Shown here piece by piece: positions 1 to 5,867 of a stretch of DNA of 7,876 bases. A program made the translations under genes and the position numbers. How positions within the stretch are numbered: the first letter of the stretch is position 1; the number at the start of each line of letters is the position of its first letter. The notes beneath the pieces are model-generated. The model did no database searches, was not told where the DNA came from, and worked only from the letters and a program-made list of their open reading frames with translations. Source of the DNA: Gammaproteobacteria bacterium (GTDB lineage: Bacteria > Pseudomonadota > Gammaproteobacteria > Chromatiales > Sedimenticolaceae); assembly GCA_020445245.1 (NCBI GenBank), contig JAGRHB010000076.1, forward strand, positions 1 through 7,876, read 5' to 3'.

Positions 1-1
1 A

Positions 2-76
2 ATTCAGTTATTCGAGAGGACCGAGACCCTCGGCGATGTCTGGGGCCTGACCAAGCAAGTCCGAGAGTTTCTATGA
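2..76 (+). CDS. C-terminal end of an unidentified protein (partial)
   Basis: An open frame runs in from the left edge and stops at TGA 74-76. It encodes the last 24 residues of a protein, ending in LGDVWGLTKQVREFL. The frame has amphipathic, helix-like residue order and GC-rich third codon positions, which makes a true C-terminus plausible, but it is too short to assign a family. Its stop overlaps the stop of the convergent minus-strand ORF by a few bases (TAG on the other strand at 71-73), a compact tail-to-tail arrangement. It could be chance coding; the missing upstream sequence would settle it. Confidence 0.4.
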   Translation: MQLFERTETLGDVWGLTKQVREFL

Positions 77-487
77 GGGCTTGATAGCTCCGGATTGAAC
101 GGAAGCTTCAATCCACGCAAGAAATTGGCGGACATTGTCGGTAGATTGATGCTGATCAGCCGCCTTTTGCAGCAAATAGGCGCGATTTTTGTGGTTTTGC
201 TGCTCTTTCCTGCGCTGGGCGGCGCGCCGCTGCTCGGCTTCGAAGTTGCGCCTCCATTCTTCTCTTTCCAGCCGGGTCTTTTTGTGGGCGGCAGCACAGA
301 GGATGAACCCCTGCACAATGTCAGGCAGTTGTTCATCCAGGGGCTTGGAGGGCTCGTCGCGCCATTTGCCCTTTGGAGCCCCGTAGACATCGGTTGTCTC
401 GAGGGAAAGCTGCCCTGTTGGTAGGTAATCGTACTTTGGTTCAACCCCTCTAAGGGCCGCAGATGAGTTGCCCGTCGGCTCAAACAA
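71..487 (-). CDS. Coiled-coil hypothetical protein, probably N-terminally truncated
   Basis: This 138-codon frame has no ATG or GTG start. The only usual start is TTG at 485-487, with no ribosome site in front of it, and the frame stays open back to a stop at 566-568. The N-terminal third (residues 13-32) contains a YDYLPTGQLSLE block. Residues 65-110 are highly charged and rich in E, R, K, Q and A (the LEREEWRRNFEAEQRRAAQ stretch), predicting a long helix or coiled coil. From memory this resembles the C-terminal half of a widespread hypothetical family in which a 'YxPTG.L.L' block precedes an insert and a charged helix, in proteins normally much longer. I infer that the 5' half is lost and that translation, if any, is reduced. 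It lies 97 nt (to the TTG) downstream of the 57-aa gene on the same strand and could be cotranscribed. Function unknown. Confidence 0.5.
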   Translation of the reverse strand: MFEPTGNSSAALRGVEPKYDYLPTGQLSLETTDVYGAPKGKWRDEPSKPLDEQLPDIVQGFILCAAAHKKTRLEREEWRRNFEAEQRRAAQRRKEQQNHKNRAYLLQKAADQHQSTDNVRQFLAWIEASVQSGAIKPS

Positions 488-583
488 TGGGCACGGATGG
501 TCGCCGGGAGCCGGCCAATCTCTCGAGAAGCAAGCGTCCGTGAGAGTGCCGCCATCCTCGGTCGGCTACCCGGGGCTACAAGG

Positions 584-757
584 CTATTTTTCCTTCCGAA
601 CACCCTTGAAGGGTTTTCCGTCCGCCTTCTGGTTCATCCAACGGCCAGTGTCTGCATCACGCTTGGTCCAGCGGCTGTTGCTTGGGTTGTAGGCTTGAGA
701 GCGGTTGCGAACCGCCCCGTTCCGGTGACCGTCGCCTTTTGGGGGATTGGTGGCCAT
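584..757 (-). CDS. Small basic conserved protein, 57 aa, function unknown
   Basis: ATG at 755-757 is preceded by a perfect AGGAGG (766-771 on the plus strand as cctcct) at 8-nt spacing, and the frame ends with TAG at 584-586. The product begins MATNPPKGDGHRNGAVRN and ends GKPFKGVRKEK. It is rich in Lys, Arg, Asn and Gly, has no cysteine, signal peptide or membrane segment, and carries a central YNPSNSRWTKRD...TGRWM block. I recognise it as a small hypothetical protein common in bacterial genomes (similar 'KRD..TGRFM..KADGKPFKGVRKE' proteins), without a known function. The basic, turn-rich composition would suit nucleic-acid binding, which is inference only. It is divergent from the Xre-ImmA/PIN operon and shares its control region. 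The strong ribosome site and intact family signature make it very probably real. Confidence 0.85.
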   Translation of the reverse strand: MATNPPKGDGHRNGAVRNRSQAYNPSNSRWTKRDADTGRWMNQKADGKPFKGVRKEK

Positions 758-798
758 GACTTGATCCTCCTAATAGAAGATGTCTGTAAAGTAGCTGA

Positions 799-827
799 TT
801 GACCTTTTGGGTCGTACAAGCTAAGTT
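799..827 (+). promoter_or_regulatory. Weak candidate promoter for the Xre-ImmA/PIN operon
   Basis: TTGACC (799-804) is followed after 17 nt by TAAGTT (822-827), a good -35 with a poor -10. A second option is TTTACA (826-831) with CAACAT (849-854) at 17-nt spacing. Both place the start of transcription 30-60 nt before the ATG at 891, and both touch the inverted repeat. Neither is strong enough to be certain. Confidence 0.25.
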
Positions 828-851
828 TACAAAAAATCCAACAAGTTTCAA
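824..851 (-). promoter_or_regulatory. Candidate sigma-70 promoter for the 57-aa protein gene
   Basis: Read on the minus strand, TTGAAA (846-851) and TAAACT (824-829) are separated by 16 nt. They match the -35 and -10 consensus at 5 of 6 and 4 of 6 positions. The promoter lies about 65 nt upstream of the start codon at 757. Its -10 lies across the left arm of the inverted repeat at 825-862, so an operator-bound protein would be expected to block it. Confidence 0.4.
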
Positions 852-862
852 CATTTGTAAAC
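825..862. promoter_or_regulatory. Perfect 9-bp inverted repeat, probable operator of the divergent locus
   Basis: GTTTACAAA (825-833) and TTTGTAAAC (854-862) are perfect reverse complements separated by 20 nt, in the only clearly AT-rich part of the region between the divergent starts at 757 and 891. Arm centres are 29 nt apart, near three helical turns, so two dimers on one face of the DNA is plausible. A partial copy, TGTAAA, occurs at 785-790. Xre-type antitoxins usually repress their own operon from palindromes overlapping the promoter, so the product of the gene starting at 891 is the natural candidate ligand (inference). Confidence 0.6.
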
Positions 863-890
863 CTGCAGTCCAAAAGGCAGGGGTTTCCAC

Positions 891-1955
891 ATGATCGGTG
901 AACGCATCAAACAGGCCCGCCAGGCGGCAGGCCTTTCTTTGCGGGCGCTTGCTGAACAGGCAGGCGTGTCCGCCATGGCTATTTCGAAGTACGAGCGGGG
1001 TGAAATGACCCCGGGTTCGGAAGTGCTCCTGCGCCTGGCCAAGGCGCTGGGGGTGCGCGTGGAGTACTTCTTGCGCCACGAGTCCGTGGAACTGGAAGCG
1101 GTGGAATTTCGCAAGCGTGCGGCCCTAAGCAAGACCGACGAGCGCCAGATCCTGGCAGACGTCCGCGACAAACTGGAGCGTTGGCAGGCCCTGGATGAGA
1201 TTTTCCCGCCGTCCGAGGAGATGGCCTTCCAGGTACCCGAAGCCGTTCCGGCGAAGCTCGACTCGCTGGATGCCATCGAGGACGTCGCGCTGGCGATCCG
1301 GCAGGCCTGGGAGTTGGGCCACAACCCCATCCCGGACCTCGTCGACACCCTGGAAGAGCGCGGTGTCCGCGTCATCGTTACCCCGCATATCGGTAACGAG
1401 CATTTTGACGGCCTTGCGGCCCGGGCGGGCGACTTGCCTGTGATTGCCGTTGGTAGCGAGTGGCCCGGCGACCGGCAGCGCTTTACCCTCGCCCACGAGC
1501 TGGGCCACCTCGTATTGCATGGCCGGCTGGCCGAGGACCTGGATGAGGAAAAGGCCTGTGATCGGTTTGCCGGTGCATTCTTGGCTCCGCGGGTTGTGGT
1601 GATCGACTCCCTCGGCCCGAAGCGTCGCTGGATCGAGCCGCGAGAGCTGTTGCTGTTGAAGATGGAGTTCGGCTTGAGTATCGCGGGCTGGACCTATCGG
1701 GCGCGCGATCTGGGGATCCTGGACAAGACCACCCATGGGAAGTACTGGGGCTATCTGTGCAAACACGGCTGGCACAAGGAAGAGCCAGGCCCGCGCTATC
1801 CGTCTGAGACCAGCCGGCTGTTCGAAAAGCGGGTGTATCACGCCTTGGCTGAGGATTGGGTGAGCGAATCCCGGGCTGCCGAACTGCTCAAAATGCCCCT
1901 ATTCGCCCTGCGGGCTTGCCGGAACCTGGAATGTCCGTCGGATGCTGCTGATTAG
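891..1955 (+). CDS. Xre-family HTH regulator fused to ImmA/IrrE zinc peptidase (probable antitoxin)
   Basis: A 354-aa two-domain protein. Residues 3-60 are an Xre/Cro-type helix-turn-helix (GERIKQARQAAGLSLRALA, then VSAMAISKYERGEMTPG). A charged linker (61-110) follows, then an ImmA/IrrE (COG2856) peptidase domain at about 120-280. The zinc motif is HELGH at 202-206, with E219 or E220 of the LDEEKACDRFAGAF segment as likely third ligand. The C-terminal ~70 residues look helical. Proteins of this class act as DNA-binding antitoxins or, in phage and mobile-element ImmA, cleave a partner repressor; here the HTH and peptidase are in one chain. ATG 891 has a GGCAGGGG-type upstream site and gives a complete HTH. 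The gene overlaps the PIN gene by 14 nt, implying translational coupling. The catalytic motif is intact, so both proteolysis and repression are possible. Protease activity and partner are unproven. Confidence 0.93.
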   Translation: MIGERIKQARQAAGLSLRALAEQAGVSAMAISKYERGEMTPGSEVLLRLAKALGVRVEYFLRHESVELEAVEFRKRAALSKTDERQILADVRDKLERWQALDEIFPPSEEMAFQVPEAVPAKLDSLDAIEDVALAIRQAWELGHNPIPDLVDTLEERGVRVIVTPHIGNEHFDGLAARAGDLPVIAVGSEWPGDRQRFTLAHELGHLVLHGRLAEDLDEEKACDRFAGAFLAPRVVVIDSLGPKRRWIEPRELLLLKMEFGLSIAGWTYRARDLGILDKTTHGKYWGYLCKHGWHKEEPGPRYPSETSRLFEKRVYHALAEDWVSESRAAELLKMPLFALRACRNLECPSDAAD

Positions 1956-2442
1956 TGACTCCAATATCTTCATCGACATGATTGCGGGCGAGCTGTTGGA
2001 CCAGATGTTCCACCTGCCCGAGACATTCGCTGTGCCCGATGTGCTGTATGAGGAAGAGCTGAGCGAGCAGCATCCTGAATTGCTGGATCTCGGGCTCGTT
2101 CGACTGGGCCTCAAGGGCGAGGGCGTGGCGGAAGCGATTGCGCTGGGTGCCGTGTGTACCGGTCGCGATGCGCCGAGCCAAAATGACCTGATTGCTTTGA
2201 TGTTGGCCAAGCAAGAGCAGGCGCTGCTCCTGACGGGCGACCGGCGTTTGCGCAGACTTGCTGAGCAGCGTTGCGACACGATCGAGATTCGGGGGACCAT
2301 TTGGCTTGTACAGCGCCTTGTTGAAGAAGACTTGATCGTGCCGACTGACGCGGCTATCGCCTTCGACAAAATGCGGCTGGGGGGCAGTCGCCTGCCCTGG
2401 ACGACTGAGGTGGCGCGGCAGTTACGCGGCTGGGGCCTATAA
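1942..2442 (+). CDS. PIN-domain ribonuclease, probable type II toxin
   Basis: A 166-aa protein with the acidic residues of a PIN nuclease in order: D6 in LISDSNIFID, an E37-E39 cluster in VLYEEEL, D82 in QNDLIAL and D100 in LLTGDRRLR. All four positions are occupied, so the active site looks intact. PIN proteins are Mg-dependent ribonucleases, and as toxins they cleave tRNA, rRNA or mRNA. A C-terminal extension (120-166) ends in a basic/LPW segment (GGSRLPWTTEVARQL), a pattern I associate with a subset of PIN proteins encoded beside Xre-ImmA genes. The ATG at 1942 lies inside the 3' end of the upstream gene and lacks a strong ribosome site, suggesting that its translation depends on the antitoxin gene. 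The acceptor RNA cannot be inferred. Family assignment is firm; the toxin role rests on gene context. Confidence 0.9.
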   Translation: MLLISDSNIFIDMIAGELLDQMFHLPETFAVPDVLYEEELSEQHPELLDLGLVRLGLKGEGVAEAIALGAVCTGRDAPSQNDLIALMLAKQEQALLLTGDRRLRRLAEQRCDTIEIRGTIWLVQRLVEEDLIVPTDAAIAFDKMRLGGSRLPWTTEVARQLRGWGL

Positions 2443-2923
2443 GGCGGTCCGGTTGACCACTTGGAAGGGGCGTTGGATCCGTGGTTAAAACGCGGATTTC
2501 GGGGACCACCGGAAGCTCTTTCCGAGACAATTTGCGACGGTAACGACTAGAGGTTGTTCAGGCTGTCGAATGCCTCCGTGGGCACCCCGGTCTGTGCCCA
2601 CTAAGAAACCCGATGTTTTGCTCCTTTGGAGAACCGCTTTTTCATCTGCCACGAAAACGGACTCTGCTAGCTTCAGGCTTGTGCGGAACTCGGTGGCCAG
2701 GTTAGCCGAAGCCTTCCGGGTCTAGGGGCGCACGGTCCGAAAGAAGCCGTTCGGTGCGCGTGCGGTGCACATCTGACAGGCGCGCTGGACAGGAATGGCG
2801 GCAGGAAGGGCAGATCAATACTTGGCTGCATTGTGATATTGGTAGTTCTTCAAGGACAGGGTTCCACTCGTACAGAGGAGAGTCGGCAATATCAGGGTCT
2901 AGTGGTGGTGTTGGCGGGGGGTA
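2443..2923. other. Non-coding or decayed segment between the PIN gene and the IS remnant
   Basis: I see no convincing gene in these 481 nt. The clearest element is the hairpin at 2578-2601. The minus strand is open for 78 codons at 2488-2721 and again over 2702-2986, the latter containing a CPSCRHSC cysteine cluster. The first lacks a start codon and a ribosome site and the second crosses the IS boundary, so at best they are eroded gene fragments. GC is more mixed than in the flanking operon. No intrinsic terminator with a T-run follows the PIN gene. Confidence 0.5.
2578..2601. repeat. Perfect 8-bp hairpin (GTGGGCAC / GTGCCCAC)
   Basis: Arms at 2578-2585 and 2594-2601 are perfect complements around an 8-nt loop, with 6 of 8 pairs G-C. 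It starts 136 nt after the PIN stop codon. There is no T-run on either strand, so it is not a standard intrinsic terminator. It could be an RNA-stabilising 3' structure of the toxin operon or a protein-binding palindrome. Confidence 0.5.
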
Positions 2924-3175
2924 TGAATCGCCCCGGCTATCGAGAAGGCTCCAAACTCCGAGAAAATGGAGCCACGAGCACGTCAAACAAAGCCAATAAA
3001 TTCTCCCCTGAAATCCGCGAGCGCGCCGATCGCCTGGTTCAGGAAAACCGGGGTGACTAACCGTCGCTGTGGGCGGTAGTGGAATCGATAGCCCCGAAAA
3101 TCGGTTGCGTACCGCAGACGCTACGCGAGTGGGTCAAGCGTGCCGAGATCGACGCGGCGCATCGGGAAGGCCTGA
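2924..3175 (+). mobile_element. Remnant of the left end of an IS3-family insertion sequence
   Basis: The segment begins with TGAATCGCCCCGGC (2924-2937), which resembles IS3-family terminal repeats of the TGAACCGCCCCGG type as I remember them. It continues 42 nt later into degraded orfA coding sequence (next entry). Similarity stops at about 3175, well before orfB, and no matching right-hand inverted repeat is visible in the window. The element is therefore 3'-deleted and cannot move. The left boundary is an inference from the terminal sequence and its spacing to orfA. Confidence 0.55.
2966..3175 (+). pseudogene. IS3-family transposase OrfA, frameshifted, nonsense-interrupted and truncated
   Basis: Reading from the ATG at 2966 gives MEPRARQTKPI. 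A shift of one base near 2998, consistent with loss of one A from a run of A, gives KFSPEIRERADRLVQENRGD. A TAA at 3058-3060 then interrupts the frame where relatives have an aromatic codon (GDYPSLW), and the frame resumes as [29 protein letters not shown] and IDAAHREGL. The IAPKIGC.PQTL.EWVKRAE block is the OrfA helix-turn-helix signature of IS3-family elements. The leucine-zipper C-terminus and all of orfB are missing. Three independent lesions mark an old, dead copy. The family is secure; the exact 5' frameshift point is inferred. Confidence 0.75.
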
Positions 3176-3183
3176 TGATCAGG
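3171..3183. repeat. Short palindrome CCTGAT-G-ATCAGG at the IS/hydrolase junction
   Basis: Perfect 6-bp arms around one base, 3 nt past the stop codon of the hydrolase gene and at the point where transposase similarity ends. The loop is too small and there is no T-run, so a terminator role is unlikely. It may mark the deletion junction. Confidence 0.35.
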
Positions 3184-3186
3184 ACC

Positions 3187-3984
3187 CTAGATATTTTCCT
3201 TGATGAACTGAGAAACGAGCTGTGTAACCTCGTCCTGTATGCCGTAATAGCTGTGAGCCGATTCAGCTTTGCACTTGTCTCCGAAATCTCGCGCTCCTTC
3301 TGGATACACGAGCTTCACCGATCCAGCTTTGACCAGCCTGCTCTTGATGATTTCGGCGGCTGATTTCGGGGTCCACTCCTCACAGCCGTCATTTGCTGCT
3401 GACATCACAAGCACTGGCACTTCAATCCGCTCAAGTGCCATTTCCGGCACATAGGTGTCGAACCGCTTCCCGGCAGCAACGCTGGCGCTCAGAATCGTAC
3501 CGTTGACCAGGTCGGGGCCCAAGTTGATGGTCTGTGCCGCGGCGGCTATCGTCCCCCGGCTATGGCCGTAGAGCCAGACAGGAACGACAGCATCCTTCTT
3601 CATGTGGCCGATGATTGCGGCGATGTCCTTACCATAAGCCTCAGACTCGCGGAAGCCGCCCATATTTGGCCCGCGATCGGAAGGCGTATCGACGATGGCG
3701 ACGGAAAAGCCATTCTCTGCAAGCATTTTCCGTGTGTTGATACTCAAATCGTTTTTGTACTTTCCAAAGCTGACTCCTCCGAATAGTCCTTTCGAGACGC
3801 CCATGTGGCCTTTGCCGCCGGGGAAGAAGACGATATGAGCGACGGGATTCTCCGCCTTCGTGTACACAAATTTTATCTTGGCCTCATCTCGTCCCTGTAC
3901 CTCAACGACTTCTTCTTCGAGTGCATAGACATTGGCGGACAGGCACAGCACCAAAGCGGCGGGAAACAGCCGAAAAAAACTCAT
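3187..3984 (-). CDS. Secreted alpha/beta hydrolase (serine hydrolase)
   Basis: A 265-aa protein with an N-terminal signal peptide (residues 1-21, [21 protein letters not shown], cleavage likely before LEEE), so it should act in the periplasm or outside the cell. The alpha/beta-hydrolase triad is complete: Ser142 in the nucleophile elbow YGHSRG, Asp199 in SAANDGC and His244 in [16 protein letters not shown] (53-62) fits the oxyanion-loop region. C201 and C238 could form a disulfide. The start at 3984 has GGAGG (3989-3993 as cctcc) 4 nt upstream; a longer frame to 4299 runs through the inverted repeat and lacks a signal sequence, so it is not the start. Substrate unknown: ester, peptide or lactone are all possible. 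Lower GC and more mixed codon use than the methyltransferase upstream, plus the IS remnant on the other side, suggest acquisition by transfer. Confidence 0.88.
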   Translation of the reverse strand: MSFFRLFPAALVLCLSANVYALEEEVVEVQGRDEAKIKFVYTKAENPVAHIVFFPGGKGHMGVSKGLFGGVSFGKYKNDLSINTRKMLAENGFSVAIVDTPSDRGPNMGGFRESEAYGKDIAAIIGHMKKDAVVPVWLYGHSRGTIAAAAQTINLGPDLVNGTILSASVAAGKRFDTYVPEMALERIEVPVLVMSAANDGCEEWTPKSAAEIIKSRLVKAGSVKLVYPEGARDFGDKCKAESAHSYYGIQDEVTQLVSQFIKENI

Positions 3985-4042
3985 GACACCTCCAGTACAC
4001 GATGGGGATTTCACTGCAAGAAGTAGCGAAGGCCTACATAAC

Positions 4043-4107
4043 CGAAAAGTAACCCACTCGAGTATCGTTTTCACCGGCGCCTTTACCGCGATGGTGGTTA
4101 CTTTTCG
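4043..4107. repeat. 65-bp segment bounded by 12-bp perfect inverted repeats
   Basis: CGAAAAGTAACC (4043-4054) and GGTTACTTTTCG (4096-4107) are exact reverse complements; with one bulged base the match extends two more pairs inward. The 41-nt centre also holds ACTCGAGT and GGCGCC palindromes. It lies 8 nt past the methyltransferase stop and about 60 nt upstream of the hydrolase start. Read on the minus strand, the distal arm ends in CTTTTCGG, so it might act as a long-loop terminator for the methyltransferase. The size and terminal repeats also fit a tiny miniature element, but no clean target duplication is visible. Confidence 0.6.
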
Positions 4108-4115
4108 ACCGGGCC

Positions 4116-5657
4116 TCAACCAGCCTCGAACAACCCGTTGTGCGCGAACAGCGTGAGCAGGCGGTCGACGTTCGCGGCGACCACGCCGCGCAGCTGGTGC
4201 GGGTCGATGGCCTTGCCCGGCAGGACCAGGGCACCGTGGCGCACGTCGTCGACCATCTGCTGTACCAGCGCGTCGCGGTCGTACTCGCCGTCCAGGCAAC
4301 CGGCAAGGTGGCGCGCGAATGCGTCGATGTTGAGCGGTTGGTGGCGCAGCGTCGGCAGGTTGGGTGCACCCTGCGCGAGCCAGGCCCGCGCCAGCGCATG
4401 CAGGCGCGGCCGCACCGGCGTGCTGTTGTCGAATACGGTGGGCCGAACCTGCAACTGCACCAGGCCGTTTGCGTACAGGCCGAACAGTTCGCTATGCCAA
4501 CCGGTGCCGCCGGGTTGGCCTGCCCTACCCCCGCCTACCGCGGCGGCGGCCTGCGCCGCGAGCTCGCCGAGCGGCAGCGCACTCGGGTAGCTGTCGTGCA
4601 GGATCGCCAGCATCGCCCGGGCCTGCGCGTCACCGATCCTGACTTCCTTGCCGTCCTGGCTGACGAACACCTGCGGCGTACTGCGCCGCAGGTTGAGTCG
4701 TGTCGGCGGCACCAGATTCGAGGCGCAGGCATAGTCGGCGAGCCGTTCCAGGTCGATGTCGAGGTCGGGACGCACGTCGTCGTGCACGAGCAGGGACTGG
4801 CGGAAGGTGCGCTGGGCGAAGAAGTCGAGGTACTGCTCGGATCGGGTCGAGTCGTCGACCGACTCGAGAAACTCAGCGGCCATTTTGCCTAGGCCGGACG
4901 GGAACATCGCTTCGAGGCGCGATTCGCACAGGTAGCGCAGGCCATGGCTCTGCGCCAGTTCGACGAAGTCGCGAAACAGCAGTGGCTGGTTAAAGACCTC
5001 TAGATACTCGTGGTACAGGTAGCTCGGGTGCGCGGTCCGCAGCGCCTCGACCTCGAGCAGCAGGTGGCGTGACAGCGCGCCGGTCTGTGTGCGCAGCGTC
5101 TCGGCGTAAAGCGCGAGAAACTGCTGCGCCGCATCGAGGCCTTGCCGCGAGTCGGTGATGCCCTGCGTGTGGAACAGCAGCATCTCGCGCAGCATGCCGC
5201 GCACGTGCCAGCCGGGCGAGGTGTTGTAGCTGATATAGCCGACGCCATTCGGCCGAAGTACGCGCTTATACAGTGCGAGCAGCGCGTGGCGCACGGCAGC
5301 GGGGATCCACGAGAACACGCCGTGCGCGATCACGTAGTCGAAGGTGCCGAGGTCGTCACCCAATGTAGCGATATCGCCCTGCCGCAACTCGATGTTGCAC
5401 AGACCGAGTTCGTCGATCAGGGCCCTGCCGGTGTCGATCTGTGCCTGTTCGAGGTCGATACCCACAAACTGGCTGTCGCGCAGGTGCCAGGCCATCGGGA
5501 TCAGGTTGCCTCCCCCTGCGCAGCCCAGTTCGAGGACGCGGCAGGCAGTCGGCGGCGTTGCCGCCAGGCCGAGCAACTGCGCGAGCATCGCCAGCGTCTG
5601 AGGGTGTGTCTCGGCGAACGGATCGCTGGCGTAGGGCAGGCTGTCGTAGTGGTACAT
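4116..5657 (-). CDS. SAM-dependent methyltransferase with regulatory domain
   Basis: A 513-aa protein. Residues 38-150 form a class I Rossmann methyltransferase: motif I LELGCAGGGN (42-51), acidic motif after strand 2 VGIDLE (65-70), GDIATLG (94-100), motif II/III FDYVIAHGVFSWIP (106-119) and VLRPNGVGYISYN (133-145). The following ~80 residues (SPGWHVRGMLREMLLFH and on) match what I know as the methyltransferase regulatory domain family (PF10119 type). The C-terminal ~200 residues look like a further helical/winged domain, as in full-length members of about 500 aa. The methyl acceptor is unknown. ATG 5657 is close to the N-terminal MYHYDSLPYASDPF start typical of the family; the ribosome site (GGAACGGC) is weak. 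It is divergent from the small secreted-protein gene at 5868. Codon use is GC-rich and consistent with the genes to its right. Confidence 0.92.
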   Translation of the reverse strand: MYHYDSLPYASDPFAETHPQTLAMLAQLLGLAATPPTACRVLELGCAGGGNLIPMAWHLRDSQFVGIDLEQAQIDTGRALIDELGLCNIELRQGDIATLGDDLGTFDYVIAHGVFSWIPAAVRHALLALYKRVLRPNGVGYISYNTSPGWHVRGMLREMLLFHTQGITDSRQGLDAAQQFLALYAETLRTQTGALSRHLLLEVEALRTAHPSYLYHEYLEVFNQPLLFRDFVELAQSHGLRYLCESRLEAMFPSGLGKMAAEFLESVDDSTRSEQYLDFFAQRTFRQSLLVHDDVRPDLDIDLERLADYACASNLVPPTRLNLRRSTPQVFVSQDGKEVRIGDAQARAMLAILHDSYPSALPLGELAAQAAAAVGGGRAGQPGGTGWHSELFGLYANGLVQLQVRPTVFDNSTPVRPRLHALARAWLAQGAPNLPTLRHQPLNIDAFARHLAGCLDGEYDRDALVQQMVDDVRHGALVLPGKAIDPHQLRGVVAANVDRLLTLFAHNGLFEAG

Positions 5658-5797
5658 GCCGTTCCACGATAGTTGAGTGTGTTGGCCGCTATCTTACGCA
5701 AACCCCCGTGACCACAGGGCTCGTTTCAGGTCGCTACACCGTGCAGTCCGCGCGCGCAAAAAAATACTTCGTTGACCCACTGGCGCCTTTTACCGCC

Positions 5798-5806
5798 TGT
5801 GCTAAT
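5798..5806 (+). promoter_or_regulatory. Possible extended -10 element for the small secreted protein
   Basis: TGTGCTAAT (5798-5806) fits an extended -10 (TGn plus 4 of 6 positions of TATAAT), about 60 nt before ATG 5868. A TTGACC at 5772-5777 is too far away (23 nt) for a normal -35. Weak evidence. Confidence 0.25.
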
Positions 5807-5867
5807 GTTTGGTGCGCGGAATTCACCGCATCCACCTGGTGCGTCCTGCACCGCGGAGTGTACTTCG

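Noticed and set aside
2488..2721. Minus-strand open stretch of 78 codons
   Set aside because: No ATG start or ribosome site, and it contains the perfect hairpin; the residue order looks protein-like but cannot be supported.
2702..2986. Minus-strand 94-aa frame with a CPSCRHSC cysteine cluster
   Set aside because: It starts inside the IS remnant, crosses its left boundary, lacks a ribosome site and I recognise no family; at best an eroded fragment.
3176..4107. Integron gene cassette with an attC site
   Set aside because: I looked for RYYYAAC and GTTRRRY core sites flanking the single hydrolase gene; none fit, and the inverted repeat lacks attC architecture.
3985..4299. N-terminal extension of the hydrolase to 370 aa
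   Set aside because: It runs through the inverted repeat and antisense of the methyltransferase, and would bury a perfect signal peptide and the GGAGG site before ATG 3984.
4140..4892. Long plus-strand open frames opposite the methyltransferase
   Set aside because: They are antisense shadows of a GC-rich gene whose minus-strand product has clear SAM-binding motifs; no ribosome sites or family motifs support the plus frames.
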